64,000 nucleotides of DNA from CAYOHY01 sp964403885 (GCA_964403885.1 CAYOHY010000006.1:1-64000); one strand, 5' to 3'; positions 20,501-28,401 are shown, numbered from the stretch's first letter. Notes: generated from the sequence alone by a model not told the origin. A program made the numbers and translations.

Positions 20501-23500
20501 GCACGACCTACGAGATCAACATCGCGCAGTTCTACCCGGTGTCGATCGGTGCCTCCAGCACGGCGGACAACGCTGGCCACAACATCCAGTCGCCGGGTGC
20601 CCAGATCCCGGTCGGTCGCGGTATGCCGTGCTACATGTGTCACAACCCGCACGGCTCGGAGACTCAGTACGGCCTGACGATCGTCACCCAGTCCAACGGT
20701 GCGACGATCACCGTCGGCGATGGTCCCACTGAGCTCAACATGGATCCGACCACGCGTACCGACGCAGACGTCCGCAACTTCTGCTTCACGTGCCACACGG
20801 ACTCGCTGTCGACCTCGGGCTGGAACGGCTCGACCATGGCATCGGTCGGACCGACGGCCTCCTCGGTCCTCGGCATCAGCCGCCTCACCTACAACACCAC
20901 CAACAAGTACGGTCTGAAGCTGCCGTCCACTCAGGCGCAGCACGCGTTCAGCGGCACTGCTTCGTGCTACAGCTGCCACCTGTCCGACTACAGCACTCCG
21001 GTCTCCTACAACGTTCACAACCCGAGCCCGGGTGTGTCGCAGGGTGGCCAGAGCTGCTACGGCTGCCACAGCTCGTACCAGGCGAACATGGAGGGCACGA
21101 CGCTGGGTGCCTCGCGCACCAGCTCGTACCACCACGCGCTCGGCAGTGGCACGACCACCGCGACCCGTGGTGACTCGTACTACGCGCAGGGCAGCTACCC
21201 GGTCAGCACCACGAACGTGTTCTGCCTGAGCTGCCATGTGGACCACAACCTGTTCAACGGCAAGAAGTCGTCGAACCTGCGCACGAACCTCAACGCCACG
21301 GCGGTTGCCACCAACACGGACTTCAACACCGCCACGCAGACCGGTGTCTGCCAGTCCTGCCACAACGCGTCCAAGACCAAGGACACAACCAACCAGAAGC
21401 CCGGCACGGGTGTGGTGGAGTCGGTGCCGCTCATCAACGGTGCCAACTTCGCGGCCTCCGCGCACAACTACTCGGTCACGTCGACCTTCGGTACGCTGCC
21501 GTACAACGCCAACTGCGTGAAGTGCCACAGCGACAGCACCCTCAAGCAGTACCAGGGCGTGGGCGGCAAGGCGTTCGCGGTGCACTGGTCGAATGAGAAG
21601 CACCTGCTCGAGTCGCTCGGCTCGACGATGGCGCTAGGCGGCACTGACGAGCGTCACGAGCTGCACTGCTACGAGTGCCACTCGGTTGACGAGAACCCGA
21701 ACGGTGCGGCGCTGACCGACGGTCACGGTGTCCGTTCGATGACCGCGACTGCTGTCACCGTCAAGAACTCCTTCAACCTCACGAGCCACCACCCGGCCGA
21801 GCTGGCGCGTCTCCAGTGCCAGAGCTGCCACAACGTTCACATCCAGACCGGTGCGACCGAGACGGCCGACCCGGACAACACCTACAACAAGCTCAACTGG
21901 AACACAGCTGCCGAGCAGGCGACCTACTGCCTGAAGTGCCACGATGGCGCGCCGCCTGCGGTCGCCGTGAGCTCCGGCACGACCTATGTCCCGCAGCCTG
22001 TCAGCTTCGCCTCCACGGCCACCGCGACCAAGAGCACCTACGGCGCACGCGGCCACTGGTCGGCCTACGGTGCGATCTCGGCCGGCGAGGTCATGGGTTG
22101 TGGCACCTGCCATGACAACCATGGTTCGGACGCCCCCAAGCTGCTCGGTCAGCGCAAGGTGGTCTCCACGTCCACCGCGAGCAACGTGATCAGCGGCACC
22201 GTGATCACCGCCAACGACAACACGGTCTGCGGCGCGTGCCACACCAATGCGTCGACCAACTTCAGCTCGCCGGCTGCACAGTCGCGCACGACTTCGGGCT
22301 TCCCGATCGACGGGCGCTTCCCGGGCATGGCGGTCTACAACAACGCCACCAACGGTATCCACCGTGCGGGTCGCTCCAACGTGACTACGCTCGGCTACAG
22401 CACCGGCGACTGCAAGAACTGCCACGACGTCCACGGCTCGGCGAACCTGTATGACGGCCTGAAGGGCACCTACACGCAGGCCAACTACAGCAACTGCTTC
22501 GGTTGCCACGGCGCCAGCGGTCCTTCGACCATCAACATCCAGCGCTACTTCCCGACCACCTCGGGCGGAACAAGCGCCAACAACCGCGCCGGTCACAAGA
22601 CCTTGAACGCTGGTTCGCTGCCGGCCGGCTCGTCGATGCCGTGCTACATGTGCCACAACGCTCACGGCTCCGCGTCGCCGGACGGCCTCCAGGTCGTGAC
22701 CGAGGCGAACAACACCACGATCACCGTTGGTGTCGCCGGCTCGGCGTTCGACCTGAGCACCGCGGCGGGCGTTCGCCAGTTCTGCTTCACCTGCCACACC
22801 ACCGACAACAACAACAACGGCTGGAACGGCACGGCCTACGCAACGGTCGTCTCGGGCGACCTGGTCCTCGGCATCGACCGCGTGGACACCAACAAGCGCC
22901 TGAACCTGCCCACGCAGGCCGGTCACAACTCGACTGACACCGAGTCGTGCTACCAGTGCCACGGCAACGACTACTCGTCGGCGAACTCGGCCAACGTTCA
23001 CAACCCCAACGCTGGTGCTCCGGCCAACGGTACGATCGCCTGCAACGGTTGCCACGGCACCTACTCGGTGATGGCATCCAGCACCGCGTCCTACCACCAC
23101 GTGCTGGACGCAGCTTCGCCGTTCGCAGCACCGGGTGCCGGCAGCTACAACACGTCGCAGACGGCACTGTCGTGCACGAGCTGCCACGTCGACCACAACT
23201 ACTTCAACGCAGCCAAGGGTGCGAACCTGCGTACCAACGTCCTGAGCGCCACCTCCGACGCCACCAACACGGACTACGTTGGTGCCGCTGGCAGCGGCTA
23301 CGGTATCTGCATCAGCTGCCACACCGCACAGCGCGCCAAGAACACCACCGGCCAGGCCTCGGTGGGCTCGTCGGACACGATCGCGATCAACGGTGCGCTG
23401 TACGCGAACTCGGCGCACAACTACACCGTCAACGCGAGCTTCGGTGCGGATGTGTTCCGTCCCAACTGCTCGAAGTGCCACGATGATGAGCAGGACTCGG

Positions 23501-24996
23501 GCTCGAAGATGACGAGCACCTACAAGTTCGGCACTCACTTCTCGACCTCGTCGGGCATCGCGCGCGCACTTGGTGCGACGCTCCCGGTCGGCAGCCACAC
23601 CGTCGAGGAGAACCTGTGCTACAGGTGCCACTCCGGCACCGGTGCAGGCAAGGACGGCTACGGTGTCCAGACCATGAGCGACCGTGCCCGCAACATCCAG
23701 AGCTCCTACACGAAGACGTACAAGCACGCCGTCGCGTCTGCGACCGTGACCGGCCGCCACGAGGCCGACGAGTACAACTTCGCTCCTGCGAGCGTCAACG
23801 GCACGTCCGTGTCGACGACGGGCTGGTACGGTACCGGACTCGCGAAGCGTCACTCAGAGTGCGAGGACTGCCATAACCCGCACGTCGCGCGTTCCGACTC
23901 CGCAACCGAGTTCCCCGATGCCAACAACCCGCGTGGCAGCACCGCTGTGACAATCTCGCCGTCCAACGAGGGCGTGTGGGGCGTGAACATCACTGGTCCC
24001 GTCAACACCGCCTCCAACGGTGACTGGGCTGGTTCGAGTGCTGCCAGCAACACCGGGTTCCCGGCATATCCGAACTACTCGAAGATCGCCACCGCGACCT
24101 ATGAGTGGCAGCTGTGCCTGAAGTGCCACAGCCGCTACGCATGGGGCAACCAGAGCACGCCTACGGTGCCGTCGAACGGCGTGGGTACGACCGGCGCGAG
24201 CAACATGACCGACGTCGGACGTGACTTCGATCCTGCGAACTTCGCGTACCACCCGCTGTTCCAGCCCGGCCGTAACCAGCCGCCCACGACGCTCAACCCC
24301 ACCAACTGGGGCACTGCGGGTACCGCACGCCGCTCGGTCGGTGGCAACAGCAACAACCTTGGATTCACCAACACGTTCGTCGATGGCTGGTTCTCCAACA
24401 GCCGCGTGACCTGCTCCGACTGCCACGGCAACGACACGTGGGGCGGCAGCATCGCCCGCGGCGTCCACGGTTCGTCCAACAAGTGGCTGGTACGTGGAAA
24501 GAACTCGGGCATCAAGACCACCAAGGAAGGTGGAGCCGTCTACACCAACGGTACCGGCGGCCTGGCGACGTCGTTCTGCCAGAACTGCCACCGCCAGGAG
24601 GTCTACGGTCCCGGTGGATCCAGCCCGAGCGGCTCGACCTACCTGGCCATGTCGCGTGCGTCGCACTCCGGCTGGAGTAGCTGTTGGGGCAAGCAGACCC
24701 AGCTCACTGACTGCCAGAACTGCCACGCGGGTCGCGGCGATGACCTCCGTGCCGGCGGTACAGCGGTCAAGAACGGAAGCGTGCACGGTACCTCCGCGCG
24801 CAACCGCTCGGCCACGGTCGACAAGGAGCTCGGCTTCCGCTTCTGCAACGGTGGCGCATGGGACGACCACACCTTCGCTACTGCGTCCGGTAGCGCGGCG
24901 TGCAACACGGTTGCCAGCGGCGAGACCGGCGGATACACCTCGTGCTCGCAGCACTCTTCGGGTCGTACCGGTCCGACGCCTAACTACTACTACTAG
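11569..24996 (+). CDS. Giant secreted multiheme c-type cytochrome (about 76 CXXCH plus spaced motifs)
   Basis: 4475 aa. The N-terminal signal peptide (GWLAALFVTVALAVLALA) is cleaved near the AGAAD site. ATG 11569 is preferred over GTG 11557 because the GGAGAAGG Shine-Dalgarno (about 11550-11557) abuts the GTG. By manual count there are about 76 CXXCH heme motifs and about 35 CX3-13CH variants, roughly 111 candidate sites. The protein has two parts. Residues 1-2480 mix canonical and spaced motifs. From about 2484 on, two 14-heme modules (starting near 2484 and 3163) and a 10-heme partial module (3825) carry only CXXCH, with doubled-CXXCH features such as CHDVHG and CHNPHG. Residues about 250-363 form a heme-free beta-sandwich-like insert. 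No LPXTG, SLH or other anchor is visible at the C-terminus (ends GPTPNYYY). Expected extracellular role: long-range electron conduction. Confidence 0.9.
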   Translation: MIVGRRGWLAALFVTVALAVLALAPVTAGAADYTNQECLACHDKVSWNMSFDVGPVDKNTACRKCHLDNFAGAHPIHNQSSNCGAFCHPGWGEALASNVPQVLDTSGAFNSPSSQDTTAGVLHIIHANPRWVQGLSTTNSKCGSCHAAASCTACHDGTIPPSQDASSHAGHASWSTSTSIVPWVGDLSPGVTGGDETQDTKMVGTSLRCGAAGCHDMTGIASASANLMDNFNHDADPASGYVTTTVGVANTWKYVYSRLYSRDQMMMSNKIGAEVSIDFVGERVTLVTDKDPYRGIAEILIDNVSQGTVDLYNGVTLNQVPVWTSNALGAGTHNIKIRVTGTMSGSARGTWISFDQLKVWEVSPDTVAPECKSCHTTKKSLPHGSDLPTIVPTFTHDATQTSDNTWNTGYGTYRCDSCHVSNQSTSMQLEHRRSTSSSNYKQCTPCHTLYAPYTWTATWNTNDGCNYGSCHPSSASTRTAHAAVVTSHTPLSGGYEDTCKSCHAGDLRVVHYNSKPGNGILENAATTCNACHTQSLFNTARSCVDAGCHVGSGVTSMTAHSFDTTRHTPTNFTRAYQTTSTLDDGGVECNVCHSARLDTAHSTPGTMTAVGCSKGGAGNKGCHEDTAYNSRSVAASGWPADKCSECHNYAGKKSHDQTATAHFVASNGCAGSTAGCHNSNDLWTIHKNSKPGNGILETGGGCTAVDGANDPYGCHNTLDKRPTVNSANACGSTSTGCHTDHDLGSHPGAMNHAFSNVSYYNATSEVGCTNQTGCHNNSGGSTTDFGSTYHPTSGCTPGGACHSSTSKPSFTGILPTDCQECHGGAFVGAPSRNSLTASPSAGGHYSETTHTAIGTNMTVAVKSDTTGTASATCNNCHSATVGGTRYGLLNQHANVGVAGSPYGAAVGCGECHGDTRAYGNVEVLASWTADKCEDCHKLGGSSTFDHAATVSTVVTDTGALGCGSKGVNCHTTGDLHTLHRNAAGGCNLVDGSGQKCHDYTIQAYKPTAKSCGTGAACHTAYTLGTVLTPATHTKSLEVTAHAPSSTGTTQANATFVAGGQSNTCTACHIVTKADGGLVSYEHTSTYSTKTVDASNICRNCHNNPLSTTAVTTNWSQKDTANGCAQCHTGTLAIHSTENTAAHTVATNTGCGGTGGGCHPKTDLSSVAAVPTTQTGIHVSCMRCHDRTASGGQYAYDPAKKGCGSGRSCHGTGSQYATATAVHNGAGGLADGNDATHHQAVIARSNYGSGQDLVYDGTKECNTCHTDRMTSSHTTTTVGAVGCGAGAGGCHNSSVVTTSAAVVKSNWATKKCTACHTSAVTHTAYQTGAGLQTSHEATSAQGCLNSGAGCHGTNKDLGLLHPTAGCNASVGATTTATKCHDVDKAMNAVSKSCGGAGNCHANYTAANHNGIATGNEVATHETTATGFSTKIDGTTYDTGGNNTCASCHSRGLALAHKETSTTSSLKSGNTSWGATAATICQDCHNTTTPDNAQTVVKSLNWSARTCQQCHDTAGNGGQGNGFHDLYTTGNHTSSVGTTSGADGCITDACHSTGATGDVRAIHNRAKAGRGCTSVGADTKAWSGSCHQLDKQMPLGTMSCGSGGAGATKCHVNHTDTNHGANHGFTTTSNYVAASETGCSNSTSGCHGTESSYADFGAAQYHPTGATTCAGGSAGTCHTSPSKTGWTLHECQDCHKTTGGYTGAAARASLTASPSAGGHYSETTHTAIGTNMTVAVKSDTTGTASATCNNCHSATVGGTRYGLLNQHANVGVAGSPYGAAVGCGECHGDTRAYGNVEVLASWTADKCEDCHKLGGSSTFDHAATVSTVVTDTGALGCGSKGVNCHTTGDLHTLHRNAAGGCNLVDGSGQKCHDYTIQAYKPTAKSCGTGAACHTAYTLGTVLTPATHTKSLEVTAHAPSSTGTTQANATFVAGGQSNTCTACHIVTKADGGLVSYEHTSTYSTKTVDASNICRNCHNNPLSTTAVTTNWSQKDTANGCAQCHTGTLAIHSTENTAAHTVATNTGCGNSGIGCHNTNDLSAVTASPTSLASNAIHNSCLRCHNRTGAATWTSAAIGTGVGVQYNPNEKRCGQTAGCHTSSSYSTSTAQHRIGRGDVVTGDDTKHTASAASMNATIGTGVASASCGTCHTNTLALAHKVTSTTASFDSTHTGWANACTGCHNENRGPVFAAPVVKTNWATGTCAGCHTAYHNKLTSHDSTNTTCGNSGVGCHNSTDLRVLHGQTKTNGCNLSGCHDSKDKAMTAATKDCQAAGCHNAYTASNHGTVTTGNEVATHEATATGFTTKIDGTTYDTGGGNTCTNCHSRALATAHKETSTTAALKSGNTNWATTPGNICVDCHNTTTPDASNVPIKSNWTARTCQQCHDTAGNGGSGNGFHDRYTAGNHTATTGSCALGSCHGGSTDVRAIHNVAKANRGCTTNGVSGACHKLDKQMTPATEMKCGSGSGGCHTAAKYVAGGHGMSTGGTPCYTCHTTYQASMETSGSSRTSTYHHVLGQPGVNNGDIAPNAGTYQTSTTNVFCTSCHSDHNYFNPGPGTQAGANLRTAISVSSGAATNTDYYNSGSYGVCASCHATALAKDTTNQKPGTGIVENTPKVDGAQYANGTHNYAIPSTIGTSTFNGDCVKCHDDGQTTSYNSAGFSLHFGGEKRLLSSLGATPQAGDEAQENLCYRCHSTNGNPYGASGKDGYNVRSMSTTSVNIYNLFQRASHHPIEGGTATVECQSCHNTHLSTTLTETVDPNNTYNRLAYTTDAQTSAFCLRCHDGNTPGQQVDGTTYTPAAVTINPANTAKMDKTAYQARGHWTAGGSISSTETAACAECHDQHGSNAPKLLGVSIAGGANVIGTQTITANNKSVCYGCHVNASTGYGVATASRTASGYPMDGTWPGSAEWETTHNNVTHAGSAHSEPTVVWPGLSYAGGDCKNCHDVHGAKNQYDELRSPTASESYSPVNQEFCFDCHDGTLSTTYEINIAQFYPVSIGASSTADNAGHNIQSPGAQIPVGRGMPCYMCHNPHGSETQYGLTIVTQSNGATITVGDGPTELNMDPTTRTDADVRNFCFTCHTDSLSTSGWNGSTMASVGPTASSVLGISRLTYNTTNKYGLKLPSTQAQHAFSGTASCYSCHLSDYSTPVSYNVHNPSPGVSQGGQSCYGCHSSYQANMEGTTLGASRTSSYHHALGSGTTTATRGDSYYAQGSYPVSTTNVFCLSCHVDHNLFNGKKSSNLRTNLNATAVATNTDFNTATQTGVCQSCHNASKTKDTTNQKPGTGVVESVPLINGANFAASAHNYSVTSTFGTLPYNANCVKCHSDSTLKQYQGVGGKAFAVHWSNEKHLLESLGSTMALGGTDERHELHCYECHSVDENPNGAALTDGHGVRSMTATAVTVKNSFNLTSHHPAELARLQCQSCHNVHIQTGATETADPDNTYNKLNWNTAAEQATYCLKCHDGAPPAVAVSSGTTYVPQPVSFASTATATKSTYGARGHWSAYGAISAGEVMGCGTCHDNHGSDAPKLLGQRKVVSTSTASNVISGTVITANDNTVCGACHTNASTNFSSPAAQSRTTSGFPIDGRFPGMAVYNNATNGIHRAGRSNVTTLGYSTGDCKNCHDVHGSANLYDGLKGTYTQANYSNCFGCHGASGPSTINIQRYFPTTSGGTSANNRAGHKTLNAGSLPAGSSMPCYMCHNAHGSASPDGLQVVTEANNTTITVGVAGSAFDLSTAAGVRQFCFTCHTTDNNNNGWNGTAYATVVSGDLVLGIDRVDTNKRLNLPTQAGHNSTDTESCYQCHGNDYSSANSANVHNPNAGAPANGTIACNGCHGTYSVMASSTASYHHVLDAASPFAAPGAGSYNTSQTALSCTSCHVDHNYFNAAKGANLRTNVLSATSDATNTDYVGAAGSGYGICISCHTAQRAKNTTGQASVGSSDTIAINGALYANSAHNYTVNASFGADVFRPNCSKCHDDEQDSGSKMTSTYKFGTHFSTSSGIARALGATLPVGSHTVEENLCYRCHSGTGAGKDGYGVQTMSDRARNIQSSYTKTYKHAVASATVTGRHEADEYNFAPASVNGTSVSTTGWYGTGLAKRHSECEDCHNPHVARSDSATEFPDANNPRGSTAVTISPSNEGVWGVNITGPVNTASNGDWAGSSAASNTGFPAYPNYSKIATATYEWQLCLKCHSRYAWGNQSTPTVPSNGVGTTGASNMTDVGRDFDPANFAYHPLFQPGRNQPPTTLNPTNWGTAGTARRSVGGNSNNLGFTNTFVDGWFSNSRVTCSDCHGNDTWGGSIARGVHGSSNKWLVRGKNSGIKTTKEGGAVYTNGTGGLATSFCQNCHRQEVYGPGGSSPSGSTYLAMSRASHSGWSSCWGKQTQLTDCQNCHAGRGDDLRAGGTAVKNGSVHGTSARNRSATVDKELGFRFCNGGAWDDHTFATASGSAACNTVASGETGGYTSCSQHSSGRTGPTPNYYY
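14068..15021 (+). repeat. 954-base internal direct repeat, copy 1
   Basis: Appears identical, base for base, to 16687-17640 (offset 2619). It encodes 318 residues with 6 CXXCH motifs and several spaced motifs. Flanks differ abruptly on both sides, although the downstream protein sequence stays homologous at lower identity. Confidence 0.9.
16687..17640 (+). repeat. 954-base internal direct repeat, copy 2
   Basis: Second copy of the 14068-15021 repeat. The surrounding 2.6-kb unit is an older, diverged duplication: the NEVATHE...KIDGTTYDTGG block recurs near 15810 and 18420. The perfect identity of the 954-base core suggests recent gene conversion or recombination, or an assembly effect. Confidence 0.9.
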
Positions 24997-25031
24997 GATT
25001 CGCTGCACGCGGATCAGTGTCTGACGCCGAC

Positions 25032-25065
25032 CTGGGGGTGCGATGCGCTTGCATCGCACCCCCAG
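25032..25065 (+). terminator. Hairpin after giant cytochrome 1
   Basis: Perfect 15-bp stem CTGGGGGTGCGATGC with a GCTT tetraloop and exact complement, 35 bases after the stop. No strong T-run follows, so it may be a weak intrinsic terminator or an mRNA-stabilising 3' hairpin. The rest of 24997-25231 holds only a small GAGAGT/ACTCTC inverted repeat and the next gene's ribosome site. Confidence 0.65.
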
Positions 25066-25231
25066 TCGCGTTACTTCACGGGAACCCCACACGGATTCGG
25101 TTCTCCGGGAGAGTGTCGACTGGTACTCTCGGGTCGGCATCACAGTCGCTGGTTCAGAGGCACGGACGGCGGCTCCACCACTATCGGAGTGGGCTGCTGA
25201 TCTGACAGAGCTTGATGAGAGGAATGCCACG

Positions 25232-27916
25232 ATGGTCAGCCGTCGGCTGCTAGTCGCCGTACTCGGTCTGTGCGTCGCCCTCGCGGCGGTTGGCGCTGGA
25301 TTGTTCTTCTTCACCCGGGATGCGGCCAGCACCGGCGCGCATCGCACGCCCTACACGGGCGGCGTCCCGTACGTCACCGCATACGCCGCCTCGCTCAAGA
25401 TCGGGGACGACAGGGCCGGAGTCTCGATCTACGACGATGGCAAGCAAGACTCCGACGCTACCTTTGAGGCGGCTCTGAGCTCGCGTGACGGGCGCTATCT
25501 GTGGGTGGTCGACCATCCGGTGGGCAAGGTGTCTCGAACGAGGGTCCGCAAGTTCGACCGGTCAGGCAGGCTCGTCGGCGCCTTTGACGCGCCGGTGGGT
25601 ACCACGGTCTTCACTCCGGGCGCGGGTGATGACCTGTGGGCTGCGAGATCCGAGACTCAGAGCCGTGGCGAGTACCTCGTGCACTACGACGGTGCGGGCA
25701 AGCTGATGGGCCAGTATCCTCTGCCGCCCTACGCATACACGAGCGCCATCAGCATCGACAGCTCCGGAGCCGCGTGGATTCTCAACGACGAATGGGCCAC
25801 CGATCCGGACTCGATGGTGTCGACGTGGGTCGGCGCGCTTCTCCCGATCGCTGACGCCCGCGGACAAGCAGTCGTCGACGTCTCCAAGCTCGCCGTTGCC
25901 AACGGCGCGTTCATCGGTATGGATGGACGCCTCTACAGCATGGAGGCGAGCCAGTCTGCAACCTCTGACGACACCTGGCCCACGTGGCACGTCGTCGTCC
26001 GTGACTCCAAGGGCTACATCGACGACTACCGGCTGCCTCCCCGCACGCGACCGTTCATGGCCGACGCCCAGGGGCGTGTCTATGCGCAGGTGCAGCCGCG
26101 CCGTTCCCAGCTCCCAGTCGGCGTCTCTTCTCTTGGAGATGCGGCCGCGGAGACTGTGCCCGTCGTGGTGTTCAAGGACGGCAAGGAGATCTCACGCACC
26201 TACGTTCAGGACATGGGCGCGCGGAGCCAGGCGTACCCGCCCATATCTCTCCAGCGCAACGGGGCGTTCTCGTCGCCTGTGTGGGATCAGGGGTTCCTCC
26301 GGGTCGCAGTAAGCTCTCCGACGACAAGGCCCTCATCGCGTAGTGATTCGGATACAGCCGACGCTTCTCCGGATGCCCGGGTCGTGTTCGCCGGCGAGAT
26401 GCCGTTGAGCGGTGACCCGTATCTCGCTCGTGATGCCTTCGAACGCGACCTGTGGCAAACGGTCTACTCGGGTCTGGTGACCCACGACGCTTCTTTGACC
26501 CCGGTGCCTGATTTGGCAACCGCGGTCCCGACGCCGGGCGATGGGATATCCGCAGACGGCAAGACGATCGAGTGGAAGATCGACACCGCTCGCACATGGC
26601 ACGACGGCTCGAAAGTGACACCCGAAGATGTCGTCGCCACATGGCGGCACCTGAAAGAGCCCAGCACGATAGCGCGTACCGAGCCCTTCCCGGGCTTCAG
26701 GTACATCACAGACGTGCGCGCCTCGGGCGATTCGGTGGTCGTCACGCTCTCAAAGCCGTTTGGCGCAGCACCCGAAGCGTTCTTTCCGTACGTGCTCCCT
26801 CGGCGAATCGTCGAGTCTTCCAAGTCGCAGTTGAACGGCAGCTTGTTGTCGTCGCCGGTTGGAAGCGGCCCCTACGCCCTCAAGCAGTGGGATGCATCCG
26901 GTCGTTGGCTGCTTGTGGCGGCTCCCGGGGCCAAGACGCAGCCCAAGATCCAGAAGCTCGCGGTCGATTTCGTTCCCGTGGACCGTGCCATCAAGCGGCA
27001 GTCGTCGTCCGAGGTGCCCTCGGTATGGCTGTGGGTTCCCGCAGAGGACCAGGCTGTCATCAAGCGGCAGGGCGGTGCCGACGATCTGGTCATGTCCGCG
27101 ACCGGGCGCTGGTGGGGACTGCTCTTCAACAGCCGGCAAGCGCCCATGGACTCCAAGAGCATGCGCGACAGGTGGCTGTCCATCTATCCACTGCGCGAAA
27201 GCCTGAAGGCCAATGGGGTCAAGGATGACGCCACGCTTGAGGTGGGGCCGTTCTACGGAGCGGAGCTTCCCCTTGACGCATCGGCTGCCAAGGGCGCGGA
27301 CGGCGTGAAGGCCTTCCGCGACTACTACACCAGTCGCGGTTGGCGAGATTCGAACAAGGACGCGTGGATCGACAAGGGCGGTCGCACGATACGTTTCAAG
27401 TTCTCCCAGTCGTTCAGGTGGCGGCTGCATGAAGTGCCGCCCGCCGTACCGGATGCAGCGATCGCGAACATGAACAAGGTCGGCTTCATCGAGGACAACA
27501 CCTACGGTGAGCACTACTTCTACAATTCAGTCACCCGTCTGGGGGCGTTGTCGCGCGGCGTTCCCATGGTCGGTGCAGGTGTCTTCCCCGGTTTCGTCGA
27601 CCCCGCATGGGGCAGCGTGTTCGACCCAGCGGACACTCCCACGTGGAAGAACCCCTACGGCCGGAGCGTGACGTTCGCTCAGGATGCCCAACTTCGCCGT
27701 TTGCACGAGCAGGCGCGAGCCTCCTACGACCCGGTCACCCGACGTGAGATCGGCCGCAAGATCGCCGAGCGAGTGCAAGAGCTCACGCTCGCCTTCTATG
27801 AGCGGCCTGAGATGCGCGCGGCGAGCGTCCGCGGCATCAAGGGCTATGAGCCGGCCAAGTACCCGGCCGGGGACTTTTGGAATGTTGAGGAATGGACCAC
27901 CGGAGAGACCAGATGA
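25232..27916 (+). CDS. Membrane-anchored beta-propeller fused to a family 5 solute-binding protein
   Basis: 894 aa. ATG 25232 follows GAGAGGA by 8 bases and begins an N-terminal membrane segment (LLVAVLGLCVALAAVGAGLFFF, about residues 5-26). Residues about 40-370 contain repeated strand motifs typical of NHL/streptogramin-lyase propellers (for example DGRYLWVVDHPVGKV, DSSGAAWILND). Residues about 385-890 match the dipeptide/oligopeptide-binding family (SBP_bac_5): DLWQTVYSGLV, WKIDTARTWHDGSKVTPEDV, PVGSGPYALKQWD. No ABC permease or ATPase genes are nearby. It overlaps the next gene by ATGA and leads the ResB/CcsA cluster, which hints at a role in cytochrome maturation or sensing rather than classical uptake. 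Confidence 0.75.
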   Translation: MVSRRLLVAVLGLCVALAAVGAGLFFFTRDAASTGAHRTPYTGGVPYVTAYAASLKIGDDRAGVSIYDDGKQDSDATFEAALSSRDGRYLWVVDHPVGKVSRTRVRKFDRSGRLVGAFDAPVGTTVFTPGAGDDLWAARSETQSRGEYLVHYDGAGKLMGQYPLPPYAYTSAISIDSSGAAWILNDEWATDPDSMVSTWVGALLPIADARGQAVVDVSKLAVANGAFIGMDGRLYSMEASQSATSDDTWPTWHVVVRDSKGYIDDYRLPPRTRPFMADAQGRVYAQVQPRRSQLPVGVSSLGDAAAETVPVVVFKDGKEISRTYVQDMGARSQAYPPISLQRNGAFSSPVWDQGFLRVAVSSPTTRPSSRSDSDTADASPDARVVFAGEMPLSGDPYLARDAFERDLWQTVYSGLVTHDASLTPVPDLATAVPTPGDGISADGKTIEWKIDTARTWHDGSKVTPEDVVATWRHLKEPSTIARTEPFPGFRYITDVRASGDSVVVTLSKPFGAAPEAFFPYVLPRRIVESSKSQLNGSLLSSPVGSGPYALKQWDASGRWLLVAAPGAKTQPKIQKLAVDFVPVDRAIKRQSSSEVPSVWLWVPAEDQAVIKRQGGADDLVMSATGRWWGLLFNSRQAPMDSKSMRDRWLSIYPLRESLKANGVKDDATLEVGPFYGAELPLDASAAKGADGVKAFRDYYTSRGWRDSNKDAWIDKGGRTIRFKFSQSFRWRLHEVPPAVPDAAIANMNKVGFIEDNTYGEHYFYNSVTRLGALSRGVPMVGAGVFPGFVDPAWGSVFDPADTPTWKNPYGRSVTFAQDAQLRRLHEQARASYDPVTRREIGRKIAERVQELTLAFYERPEMRAASVRGIKGYEPAKYPAGDFWNVEEWTTGETR

Positions 27917-28401
27917 CGCGAAAGACCCTTGTACCTGTGGTCTTGTGTGTGGTGGCGATCGCGTTGGCGGCCGCCATACCGCTGACGCTTCGGTACCTTC
28001 GCGACCAAGAGGTCCGCAAGGCGATCACGGACTACGATGTCGCTTTGGTGCAGGCGCTCTCGAATCTCAACCCCGATCTCTTGGGTGACACCGTCACCGA
28101 CCGCGAGCGCGGGCGCGTGACTTCCTACATGACTTCTCTGTGGGGTCGCGGAGTATACGTTGAGGGCGACTTGCTGGAGATGAAGGTCGAGACCGTGACC
28201 TCCGCCGAGCCAACGGTCACCGCCATCGTGCGCGAGAGGTGGCGCTATGTTGAGCGCGACCGAAAGAATCGCAAGCAGGTGGGCAGCCCTGTCACCGAGA
28301 ACAACCACCTCACATACACCCTTGTCCGGCAGAACGGGCGCCTCGTGGTTCACCTCTCGGAGTTCGTTGAAGAGAAGAAGCCCGGCGAGGCGGGCAAGTG
28401 A
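27913..28401 (+). CDS. Small single-pass membrane protein, unknown domain
   Basis: 162 aa. ATG 27913 overlaps the previous stop (ATGA) and follows GGAGAGA. One N-terminal transmembrane helix (about residues 5-25) precedes an extracytoplasmic domain. That domain resembles the one in the lipoprotein at 10678-11283: RVTSYM, then TVTAIVRERWRYVE, then YTLVRQNGRLVV. The stop overlaps the GTG of resB. Its tight placement before resB suggests an accessory to heme attachment. Function not recognised. Confidence 0.65.
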   Translation: MTRKTLVPVVLCVVAIALAAAIPLTLRYLRDQEVRKAITDYDVALVQALSNLNPDLLGDTVTDRERGRVTSYMTSLWGRGVYVEGDLLEMKVETVTSAEPTVTAIVRERWRYVERDRKNRKQVGSPVTENNHLTYTLVRQNGRLVVHLSEFVEEKKPGEAGK

